Assembly (NCBI RefSeq): GCF_950097975.1
Contig: NZ_CATNHF010000001.1
Coordinates: forward strand, 186,001-250,000
Direction of reading: 5' to 3'
DNA: 64,000 bases
From: Microbacterium sp. T2.11-28
GTDB lineage: Bacteria; Actinomycetota; Actinomycetes; Actinomycetales; Microbacteriaceae
Part shown: piece after piece, positions 46,365 to 53,940 of the stretch
Layout of the letters: each line of letters begins with the position of its first letter
Numbering within the stretch: the first letter of the stretch is position 1
The notes under the pieces: generated by a model
The model's input: only the letters and a program-made list of their open reading frames with translations
What the model was told of the DNA's origin: nothing
The model's database searches: none
Made by a program: the position numbers and the translations under genes

Positions 46365-47594
46365 CGGCGTCCGCCTGCGGATCGCGAGGGTGGCCAGTCC
46401 TCCGGCCGCGGAGAACACGGCGCCCGCAGCGAAGAGGAGCCAGAAGTCGCCGGCGGCGGCGACGAGACCCGCTCCGACCAGCGGCCCGAGCAGCTGTCCG
46501 AGGCTCGCGGAGACGTTCACGAACCCGAGATCGCGGGCATGGTCCTCCGGGAACGGCAGCAGATCGGTCGCCAGCGCCAGTCCGACCGACATGTAGGCGC
46601 CGTACCCGATGCCCAACAGGGCCGCCGACACCAGCGCGGTCTCCAGCGAGGGCAGCAGGGCAAGGAGCAGGGACGCGGCCGCCTGCACGGACGCAGCGGC
46701 CACGATGAGCCCGACGCGGCGTCCGCTGCGGTCCGACAGCCGACCGGCCAGCACCGACGCCGCCACGACGAAGACGGTGTAGACGACGATGAGCAGGAGG
46801 AGCTCGTCCTCGGCGGTCGTGGCGTCGCGACCCAGCCCGTACAGCAGGAAGAACAGGAGCAGGCCGGTGCCGAGGGCGTTGCCGATGTTGACGACCAGGC
46901 GGCCCACCAGCAGCCAGGCGAAGTCGTGGTCGCGCAGCGCCGCAGTGCGATCGGCGAGACTGCGCGCGGCGCGGGCTGCGCGCGACGCCGCCGGAGAGGG
47001 TGGGTCGGGGAGCATCAGTGCGGCGGCGACGCCGGCGACGAGCAGGAAGCCCGCGAGGGCGAGATAGCCGCCGACGGTGCCGAGGCCCAGCAGGACCACG
47101 GCGCCCACGCCGAGCACGATGCCCACCGCCTGCGAGGAGGCGACGGCCGCTGAGGCGGCGCCGCGCTGGGTCGTCAGCTGATCCGCGATCAGCGCCGTGA
47201 ACGCCGACGCCGCCACCGCCGTGCCCACCGACACGCCGACCCACGCGACGCCGACCGCCCACGGACCCTCCGCCACGGACAGCGCCGCGAGCGAGACGGC
47301 GGCCACCACGATGCCGGCCAGTGCCCAGGGGCGACGGCGGCCCCGCGAGCCGCGGGTGCGGTCGGACAGGCCTCCGGCCACGGGACCGGCGATGACGCCG
47401 GCGACTCCGCCCACCGCGAGCACGAGTCCCGACCACACGACGCCCGAGATCCAGCCGTCGGCGTCATCGGGGGTGTCGAGCTGTAGCGGGATCAGCAGCT
47501 GCAGCGGGGTGAGCTGCACCGTCCACAGCGCCAGCCAGGCGAGTGTGAACAGGAGGAACCAGCTGACGCCCACGCGGCGCTGCGGCGCCGTCAT
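46353..47594 (-). CDS. MFS transporter, probably sugar or glycoside uptake
   Basis: 413 residues with 12 hydrophobic helices. The loop between helices 2 and 3 reads GGLSDRTRGSRGRRRPW, matching the cation/sugar symporter-type signature of disaccharide MFS/GPH carriers. A second copy, AGRLSDRSGRRV, begins the other half. ATG 47594 overlaps the stop of the beta-glucosidase gene (ATGA), so the pair is co-translated. This pairing makes a beta-glucoside the likely cargo. That is inference from context only. Confidence 0.85.
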   Translation of the reverse strand: MTAPQRRVGVSWFLLFTLAWLALWTVQLTPLQLLIPLQLDTPDDADGWISGVVWSGLVLAVGGVAGVIAGPVAGGLSDRTRGSRGRRRPWALAGIVVAAVSLAALSVAEGPWAVGVAWVGVSVGTAVAASAFTALIADQLTTQRGAASAAVASSQAVGIVLGVGAVVLLGLGTVGGYLALAGFLLVAGVAAALMLPDPPSPAASRAARAARSLADRTAALRDHDFAWLLVGRLVVNIGNALGTGLLLFFLLYGLGRDATTAEDELLLLIVVYTVFVVAASVLAGRLSDRSGRRVGLIVAAASVQAAASLLLALLPSLETALVSAALLGIGYGAYMSVGLALATDLLPFPEDHARDLGFVNVSASLGQLLGPLVGAGLVAAAGDFWLLFAAGAVFSAAGGLATLAIRRRTPSAS

Positions 47595-48994
47595 GCGCGG
47601 GCCTGCGCGATCAGATCGCGGTACCAGCCGAACGAGACCTTCGGCGTCCGCGTCGACGTGCGATGGTCCACGTGGACGAGTCCGAACCGCTGGGTGAAGC
47701 CGTGCGCCCATTCGAAGTTGTCCAGGAGCGACCAGACCGTGTACTCCCGCACGTCCGCACCGGCGCGCACTGCCGCTGCGACGGCGGAGATGTGCTGGGA
47801 CAGATAGTCGATCCTCGGGCCGTCGTCGATCGGCCCGGTGACGGTGTCCGGCTCGGGGAAGGAGGCGCCGTTCTCGCCGATGACGAGCGGAGGAAGGGCC
47901 GTCCCGTAACGCTCGGAGAGAGCGAGGAGGAGCGTCGTGAGCGCCGCGGGCACGATCGGCCACCCGAAGCCGGTGACCGGGGCGTCGTCCGCCGGGAGGA
48001 GCTCGAACGGGACGGCCGCGCCGGCGGCGGCCGCGCCGACCCGCGTCGGGTTGTAGTAGTTGACGCCGTAGAAGTCGCTCGGAGCGCTGATCAGGGCCAG
48101 ATCGCCGTCCGCCACCGGCTGGTCGGGAAGCCCGAAGGACGCGCCGTCGGGGTAGGCCCCCGTCAGCAGCGGGTCGGCGAAGAGCCGATTGTGCAGCAGA
48201 TCGTACGCGGCGGCGGCCGCTCGGTCCGCGGGGCGATCGGAGGCGGGAACGACCGTCGTGTGGTTGTTGACGATTCCGACTTCGCCCGCGCCGGACTCCC
48301 GGATCACCGCCTGCGCCAGGCCGTGGGCGAGGAGCTGGTGGTGCCCCGTCGGCGGCGCGTCGAAGAGGAGGCGCCGACCCGGGGCGAGCTCGCCGATCGC
48401 ATAGCCCTGCAGTGTCGTGGAGACGGGCTCGTTGATCGTGTACCAGCTGCGGACGCGGTCGCCGAGAGCGTCGACGACGAGCCGGACGTAGTCGGCGAAC
48501 CGGAAGGCCGTGTCGCGGGCCAGCCATCCCCCGCCGCGCTCCAGCTGCGACGGGAGCTCCCAGTGGTACAGCGTGACGAAGGGCACGACGCCTGCGGCGC
48601 AGAGGTCGTCGACGATGCGCCGGTACCGGTCGAGGGCCTTGGCGTCGCCGGGTCCGAGGCCCTCGGGCTGGACCCGCGCCCACGATACGGAGAAGCGGTA
48701 GCGGTCGACGCCGAGCTCGGCGAGCAGGGAGACGTCCTCGCGCCACCGGTGCCAGCTGTCGGGACCCGGCTCGGCGGTGCTGCCGTCGATGATCGCACCG
48801 GGCGTCTCCACGTAGTCGTCCCAGATGCTGCGTCCGGCGTGTCCCGCTGCCCGCGCCCCCTCGATCTGGAACGCCGCGGTCGCGACCGACCACCGGAAGG
48901 ACCGGCCGAGCTCCGAGAGGCCCTGCGGGGACGGCGTGACCCGCGGGGGGACGGTCATGCGAGGATCGGAGGGCACGGCATCTCCTTCGGGCAT
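47591..48994 (-). CDS. GH1 beta-glucosidase
   Basis: 467 residues. A retaining glycosidase that hydrolyses beta-glucosides such as cellobiose. The acid/base is Glu about 189 in YTINEP and the nucleophile is Glu about 374 in VIGENGAS. FRWSVATAAFQIEGA opens the TIM barrel and WSLLDNFEWAHGFTQRFGL closes it. No signal peptide, so the substrate must be imported, presumably by the adjacent MFS protein. The start region contains a tandem 18-base duplication, so two equivalent GAAGGAG-plus-start units exist: ATG 48994 and GTG 48976. The longer product is given here. Confidence 0.93.
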   Translation of the reverse strand: MPEGDAVPSDPRMTVPPRVTPSPQGLSELGRSFRWSVATAAFQIEGARAAGHAGRSIWDDYVETPGAIIDGSTAEPGPDSWHRWREDVSLLAELGVDRYRFSVSWARVQPEGLGPGDAKALDRYRRIVDDLCAAGVVPFVTLYHWELPSQLERGGGWLARDTAFRFADYVRLVVDALGDRVRSWYTINEPVSTTLQGYAIGELAPGRRLLFDAPPTGHHQLLAHGLAQAVIRESGAGEVGIVNNHTTVVPASDRPADRAAAAAYDLLHNRLFADPLLTGAYPDGASFGLPDQPVADGDLALISAPSDFYGVNYYNPTRVGAAAAGAAVPFELLPADDAPVTGFGWPIVPAALTTLLLALSERYGTALPPLVIGENGASFPEPDTVTGPIDDGPRIDYLSQHISAVAAAVRAGADVREYTVWSLLDNFEWAHGFTQRFGLVHVDHRTSTRTPKVSFGWYRDLIAQARA

Positions 48995-49026
48995 GGCATC
49001 TCCTTCGGCGGGTCTGCGGCCGGCGT

Positions 49027-49053
49027 GGTGCGGTAGCACGATCATGCCGCACC
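49027..49053. promoter_or_regulatory. Inverted repeat upstream of the beta-glucosidase operon
   Basis: GGTGCGG and CCGCACC, 13 bases apart, between the glycosidase start and the divergent rpsT promoter. It could be an operator for a sugar-responsive repressor or a hairpin in the leader. Confidence 0.3.
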
Positions 49054-49113
49054 GGCGGGAACAAGCACCGTCACGACGCGTGGCCCCGACATGGGCGCGG
49101 GACGGAAACCTGG

Positions 49114-49119
49114 TAGACT
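49114..49119 (+). promoter_or_regulatory. Putative -10 element of rpsT
   Basis: TAGACT about 110 bases before the rpsT start. The long leader between may hold a control element, as ribosomal protein leaders often do, but no clear structure was recognised. Confidence 0.45.
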
Positions 49120-49228
49120 CGGCTTTTGGCTTGCGTGTGGGCTTCTCCCTCACACGACCGCCGTGCGACAGCCCTCTCTTGTCACCCGGCAGATCCAACG
49201 AAAACTCCGAAACGAAAGAGCCTCGAAC

Positions 49229-49489
49229 GTGGCGAACATCAAGTCGCAGATCAAGCGCAACAAGACCAACGAGAAGGCGCGCGAGCGCAACAAGGCCGTC
49301 AAGAGCCAGCTCAAGACCGAGGTGCGTCGCACCCGCGAGGCCATCGCCGCCGGCGACAAGGCCGCTGCCGAGAAGGCGCTCGCGACGGCGACCAAGAAGC
49401 TCGACAAGGCCGTGAGCAAGGGCGTCATCCACGAGAACCAGGCCGCGAACCGCAAGTCGGCCATCGCGAAGCAGGTCGCCGCTCTCTGA
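49229..49489 (+). CDS. rpsT: 30S ribosomal protein S20
   Basis: 86 residues, highly basic and helical, binding the 5' domain of 16S rRNA. It begins [20 protein letters not shown] and ends [19 protein letters not shown], standard for the family. The start is GTG 49229 with AAAGAG upstream. The open frame upstream from 49091 lies in the leader. It is transcribed alone and followed by a strong hairpin. rpsT opposite holA is the usual actinobacterial arrangement. Confidence 0.97.
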   Translation: MANIKSQIKRNKTNEKARERNKAVKSQLKTEVRRTREAIAAGDKAAAEKALATATKKLDKAVSKGVIHENQAANRKSAIAKQVAAL

Positions 49490-49505
49490 GCGCACCGCGT
49501 CTGAT

Positions 49506-49540
49506 GAAGGCCCGTCCCCGTGTGGGGCGGGCCTTCGTCG
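49506..49540. terminator. Hairpin between rpsT and holA stops, probably bidirectional
   Basis: GAAGGCCCGTCCCC and GGGGCGGGCCTTC with a GTGT loop and one mismatch, between two convergent genes. The U-tract is weak (GTCGTT). Confidence 0.7.
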
Positions 49541-49567
49541 TTGCGCCGCCGCGTCCGGGCGCGGCGG

Positions 49568-50596
49568 TCAGCCGCCGTAGGGAGCGCGCGTGGCGATGAC
49601 GGTCACGAGCCGCTCGACAGCGAACACCGGGTCGCGGGAGGCGCCTTTGACCTCCGCGTCGGCGCGTGCGGCGGCCTGGATGGCCGTGCCCAGCGACGCC
49701 TCGTTCCAGCCGGTCAGGTCGCGCCGGGCGCGGTCGACCTGCCAGTCCTTCATGCCGAGCCGGGAGGCGAGTGCGCCCGCGGGCTCGCGGGATCCCGCGA
49801 CGCGCGCCATGGTGCGCAGCTTCGAGGCGATCGCGGCCACGAGCGGCACGGGATCGGCGCCGCTGGCCAGCGCGTGGCGCAGCGCGACGAGCGCGTCGCC
49901 GTAACGACCGGCGATCGCCGTGTCGGCCACAGCGAATGCGGACGTCTCCACGCGGCCGCCGTAGTAGCGCTCCACTGTCTCCACGCCGACGTCACCCGGG
50001 ACGTCGGCGATGAGCTGCTGGCAGGCGGCAGCGAGTTCGGTGAGGTCGTCGGCGAAGGCGCTGACGAGTGCGCGCAGCGCGGCCGGTGCGATGCGCTTGC
50101 GCGCGGCCTGGAACTCTCCCGCTGCGAAGTCGAACCTGTCGGAGTCGCGCTTGACCGCGGCGCAGGCGATCTCGACCCCGCCGCCGGTTCCGGCCCGCAC
50201 GGCGTCGAGAAGCTTCTTGCCGCGGACGCTGGCGCCGGTGTGGCGGAGGATGACGGTCGCGCCCTCCTGCGGCGCGTCGAGGTAGGCGAGCGCCTCGCTG
50301 AGGAAGGTGTCGGAGCACTTCTCGACCCCGGCGACCCGCACCAGGCGCGGCTCGCCGAACAGGGATGGCGAGGTGAGGCCCAGCAGGCTGCCCGACACGT
50401 AGTCGTCGGCGCGGAGGTCGGAGACCTCGAGACTGGGGTCCTCGGCGCGGAGGAAGTCGCGGACGCCGGCGATCGCGCGTTCGGCGCAGACCTCTTCGGG
50501 GCCCGACACGAGGACGATCGGCGCCGGCTGCGGGGCACGCCACGACAGCTGCGGAATGGCCGACGCGGCACGGGTGGGTTTGCGCGTGGTCGCCAT
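49568..50596 (-). CDS. holA: DNA polymerase III subunit delta
   Basis: 342 residues. Part of the clamp loader, it opens the beta sliding clamp. The start APIVLVSGPEEVCAERAI, the LFGEPRLVRVAGVEK beta-binding region and the C-terminal helical collar (residues about 230-342, LGMKDWQVDRARRDL) match HolA. The P-loop position lacks a functional Walker A, as expected for delta. ATG 50596 is six bases after TAGGCT, whose first three bases are also the comEC stop codon. Confidence 0.93.
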   Translation of the reverse strand: MATTRKPTRAASAIPQLSWRAPQPAPIVLVSGPEEVCAERAIAGVRDFLRAEDPSLEVSDLRADDYVSGSLLGLTSPSLFGEPRLVRVAGVEKCSDTFLSEALAYLDAPQEGATVILRHTGASVRGKKLLDAVRAGTGGGVEIACAAVKRDSDRFDFAAGEFQAARKRIAPAALRALVSAFADDLTELAAACQQLIADVPGDVGVETVERYYGGRVETSAFAVADTAIAGRYGDALVALRHALASGADPVPLVAAIASKLRTMARVAGSREPAGALASRLGMKDWQVDRARRDLTGWNEASLGTAIQAAARADAEVKGASRDPVFAVERLVTVIATRAPYGG

Positions 50597-50602
50597 TTCC
50601 CC

Positions 50603-50608
50603 AGCCTA
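50603..50608 (-). promoter_or_regulatory. Putative -10 element of holA, overlapping the comEC stop
   Basis: TAGGCT on the minus strand, six bases before the holA ATG. Its TAG is the comEC termination codon. Confidence 0.5.
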
Positions 50609-52924
50609 CCGAGCGGCACCGACGTCGCGCTCCCGCCAGACGTGGAGTCCGGCGGCATCGCTCCAGACCGCGATCGCCCCGGATCGATCGGTCCTCGCGA
50701 CGACGGCTCCGGTACCGGTGAGGAGCCGGATCGTCTCGGCGCGCGGGTGCCCGTACGAGTTCTCGCCCACGGTGAGAAGAGCCAGCGCGGGGCGGAGGCG
50801 CTCGTAGAGGTCCGGGTGCTGGTCGGCGCTGCCGTGGTGGGCCACCTTCACGACCTCGTACGGGCCGCGGACCCGTGCGGTCACGGCGACCTGCGGCGCC
50901 GCGGAAAGGTCGCCGAGGAGGATCGTCCGCGGCACCTCTCCCCCGTCCACCTCCACGACCACGCTCGCATCGTTGCCCTCGGCGGCATGGACGTGCGCCG
51001 GGGTCGGCCACAGCACGCGCCACGTCGCCGCGCCGAGCCGTCCGCCCATCCCGGCGGCGGCGGGCTCGGCGCGCGCTCCCCCGGCGACCAGCCGGTCCAC
51101 GGTGCTGCGGCTCTCCTCGTCGCCGGTCGGGCCGTGCAGGACGGTGCCGACTCTTCCGACCGCGGCCGCGACGCCGCCGCGGTGGTCGAGGTCGAAATGC
51201 GTGAGCACCAGCAGATCGATGTGGGCGACGCCGAACCGATCGAGACAGCGGGTGAGCGCGGCCGGATCGGGACCGGTGTCGATGAGCGCTGTGCGCCCCG
51301 CGGAGCGCACGAGCACCGCGTCGCCCTGCCCGACGTCGCAGGCGGCGACCGACCACTCCGCCGGGGTCTGCACGCGTGTCAGCCAGGCCGACAGGGGGCC
51401 GGCGGCGAGTACGGCCGCGCCGGCGATCGCGAGCGCGATCGCCGCGCCGCGCCGCGCTGCGGGGATCACGCCGTCGGGAGGAAGGACGAGGATCGCGACG
51501 GCGGCGCCGACGATGGCCAGAGCGAGGACGCCCGGCAGACCTTCGAGCCAGGCCAGCCCGCCCGCGGGGAGTGCTGCGACGGTGCCGGCGGTGCCTGCGA
51601 TCCAGGCGGCCGGCACCCAGGCCAGGACCGCCAGCCCGTGGGCGAGCACCGGAAGGCCGCCGAGCAGGCACGCGAGGAGTCCGACGAGGGTGGCGGGCGC
51701 CGCCGCGGGCGCCGCAACGAGGTTGGCGAGCACCCCGTACACCGGCACCGTCGGCTCGATGACGACGAGGAGGGGACCGCACACGAGCTGGGCGGAGAGG
51801 GGCACGGCGACCATGAGCGCCATCGGCTCGGGCAGCCATCGGGCCATCCCCTCGGCAAGCGGACCCGCGAGCAGGAGCAGCGCCGCCGTCGCGGCGGCCG
51901 AGAGCGCGAACGCCAGCGAGAGCGACAGCCACGGGTCGACGACGACCAGCACGATCACCGAGACGCAGAGCACCGAGAGTCCCGCGCCGACGCGTCCGAG
52001 GAGGAGCGCTGTCATGGCGACGATCGCCATCGCGCCTGCCCGTACGACGCTCGGCTCCGGAGAGACCAGGATGACGAAGCCGACGAGCGCGGCGGCACCC
52101 GCGCACACGCGGGCAGCGCGAGGTGCTCCGAGGAGCGCGGCGAGTCCGAAGGCGGCGCCCACCACGAGAGCGCAGTTGGCACCGGACACCGCCGTCAGGT
52201 GCGACAGCGACGACGCCTTCATCGCCTGGTCGAGCGCGGGTTCCACGGCCGAGGTGTCGCCGACGGACAGTCCGGCGATCAGTCCGGCCCCCGGTGACGG
52301 CAATCCCTCGACCGTCCGCTGCAGACCTCGGCGCAGGTCGGAGGCGGTCGCGAGCACCCCGGTGGCCGGAGCCCGCACGACGATGTCGCGGGCGTCGACG
52401 ACGATCACCTCGCGCGCTCCCGCATCCGCGGCGAACGCCGTGCCGCGCACCGTCACCAGCGCGCCGAGGTCGAGTGCCGCCACCGCGGCGGCTTCGGGGA
52501 TGCGGATGCTCACCGGCGCCGATGCGGAGTGCTCGGCAGGCCCCACGCGCACGCGCTCGGCGACGGCGTCGAAGCTCCAGCCGGACATGCCGCGCTCGAC
52601 CTTCCCGACGACGACCGCGTCGAGCGCGAACGATCTGCCCCCGTCGAGAGGCAGGCCGAGCACGGCACTGCGGGCAGGCTCGGCGAGGGCGACGTGCGCT
52701 GCGGCGGTCCCGCCGAACGCCGCTCCGACAGCCAGGACGCCGATGATCGCCGGGCTCCACGGACACGCGGCCACCGTGAGCAGGCACAGTGCTCCGGCGA
52801 TCAGGCCGACCGCCGCCCCCCAGGCCCCGTGCGGGTGCATGACCGTGACGGCGGCCGCCAGCCACACGCAGGCGGCCACGGGCACGAGCCGGAGATCGCG
52901 GCGGCGCGCGCGTCTGGTGCTCAC
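50606..52924 (-). CDS. comEC: ComEC/Rec2-family DNA uptake channel
   Basis: 772 residues. The family forms the inner-membrane channel for single-stranded DNA in natural transformation. About ten hydrophobic helices occupy the first 500 residues, including the competence-domain signature GLSVGDTS...HLTAVSGANCALV at about 230-285. The C-terminal 220 residues are a metallo-beta-lactamase-like domain with LVLTHFDLDHRGG and KVAHHGSADQH metal ligands. GTG 52924 overlaps the comEA stop (GTGA). Whether this organism is naturally competent cannot be told from this locus alone. Confidence 0.92.
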   Translation of the reverse strand: MSTRRARRRDLRLVPVAACVWLAAAVTVMHPHGAWGAAVGLIAGALCLLTVAACPWSPAIIGVLAVGAAFGGTAAAHVALAEPARSAVLGLPLDGGRSFALDAVVVGKVERGMSGWSFDAVAERVRVGPAEHSASAPVSIRIPEAAAVAALDLGALVTVRGTAFAADAGAREVIVVDARDIVVRAPATGVLATASDLRRGLQRTVEGLPSPGAGLIAGLSVGDTSAVEPALDQAMKASSLSHLTAVSGANCALVVGAAFGLAALLGAPRAARVCAGAAALVGFVILVSPEPSVVRAGAMAIVAMTALLLGRVGAGLSVLCVSVIVLVVVDPWLSLSLAFALSAAATAALLLLAGPLAEGMARWLPEPMALMVAVPLSAQLVCGPLLVVIEPTVPVYGVLANLVAAPAAAPATLVGLLACLLGGLPVLAHGLAVLAWVPAAWIAGTAGTVAALPAGGLAWLEGLPGVLALAIVGAAVAILVLPPDGVIPAARRGAAIALAIAGAAVLAAGPLSAWLTRVQTPAEWSVAACDVGQGDAVLVRSAGRTALIDTGPDPAALTRCLDRFGVAHIDLLVLTHFDLDHRGGVAAAVGRVGTVLHGPTGDEESRSTVDRLVAGGARAEPAAAGMGGRLGAATWRVLWPTPAHVHAAEGNDASVVVEVDGGEVPRTILLGDLSAAPQVAVTARVRGPYEVVKVAHHGSADQHPDLYERLRPALALLTVGENSYGHPRAETIRLLTGTGAVVARTDRSGAIAVWSDAAGLHVWRERDVGAAR

Positions 52925-53520
52925 ACCGTCACCAGGTCCCGCAAGGCGGCGAGCATCTTGTCGCCGATGCCGGGTACGGCCAGCAGGTCTTCGACAGAGG
53001 TGAAGGAGCCGTTCTGCTCCCGCCACTGGATGATGCGCGCGGCGAGGGCCGGTCCGATGCGCGGGAGGGTGTCGAGAGCGTCCTGATCGGCCGTGTTGAG
53101 GTTCACCGCTCCCCCGGCCGCTCCGGTTCCGCCCGCCGTGCTCGCCGCGACCGGCTCCTCGCCGAGCCGAGTGACCTGGAGCTGCTCCCCGTCGGCGACA
53201 GGTCGGGCCAGGTTGACGCCGGCGGGGTCGGCCTCGTCGGCGAAGCCGCCGGCCGCGGCGATGACGTCGACCACCCGGGCCCCAGCGTCCAGCCGGTAGA
53301 GACCGGGGTTGGCCACGGCGCCGAACACGTGGACGTACACCTCCGCCGGAGCAGTCGCGGCCGGCGTCACGCTCACGTCGGCGGGGCGCTGCACCTGCTC
53401 GACCGACGAGGCGGCAGACCGCACCATGCCGATCACGACGGTGAGCGCGACCGCGCAGACGACCAGGACGATCGCCGCGGCGGGCGCCAGTCGAGGGCGG
53501 CGGGCGGGCGCTGAAGTCAC
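52921..53520 (-). CDS. comEA: ComEA-type DNA receptor
   Basis: 199 residues. One N-terminal transmembrane helix (about 13-34), then an SLBB-type domain (about 60-115, VYVHVFGAVANPGLYRLD) and a C-terminal double helix-hairpin-helix (about 138-199, NLNTADQDALDTLPRIGP and LLAVPGIGDKML) that binds double-stranded DNA outside the membrane. The start is GTG 53520 with GAAGG in front. It is coupled to comEC by a four-base overlap. Confidence 0.93.
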   Translation of the reverse strand: MTSAPARRPRLAPAAAIVLVVCAVALTVVIGMVRSAASSVEQVQRPADVSVTPAATAPAEVYVHVFGAVANPGLYRLDAGARVVDVIAAAGGFADEADPAGVNLARPVADGEQLQVTRLGEEPVAASTAGGTGAAGGAVNLNTADQDALDTLPRIGPALAARIIQWREQNGSFTSVEDLLAVPGIGDKMLAALRDLVTV

Positions 53521-53619
53521 ACCTTCAGCGTGGGAGCCGGTGCCTCCCGTGTGGGCGGCGCCGCCGGGATCGGTGGAGACGGGGCGACGCCTCGCCGGCG
53601 GGGAGGAAGCGGCGGACGC

Positions 53620-53868
53620 TCAGCGCCGTCGGCCGAGCGCCGCGTCGTGCACGGCGATCACGATGCCATGGCCGAGCAGAGCGGGCACGTAGGCGCCGAT
53701 CGCCGCACCGACCAGCGGAGCCAGCGTGGTCAGCGGGAATGCGGCACTCGCCAGCGCCACGAGCACGCCCGCTCCCACCGCGAGCACCGATACGAGGATC
53801 GCGATCACGTAGAGCCAGACGATCGGCTGCGGCAGAGGCGGACGGCGTTCGGCTGCGGACGTGGACAC
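53620..53868 (-). CDS. Small membrane protein, two transmembrane helices
   Basis: 82 residues. Two hydrophobic helices (about residues 16-40 and 44-70) follow a Pro-rich N-terminus (RRPPLPQP), and the protein ends in a short basic tail GRRR. GTG 53868 is chosen over the upstream ATG because GGGAGG sits eight bases before it. I do not recognise the family. It lies between comEA and leuS on the same strand. About 100 bases separate it from comEA, with no terminator seen. Confidence 0.7.
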   Translation of the reverse strand: MSTSAAERRPPLPQPIVWLYVIAILVSVLAVGAGVLVALASAAFPLTTLAPLVGAAIGAYVPALLGHGIVIAVHDAALGRRR

Positions 53869-53940
53869 GGGTTGCCTCCCTGCGGTGACGGGCTCACCCA
53901 CACCGTATCGTCCGCGTCGGGCGGCCGCGCGCGGCCTCGC

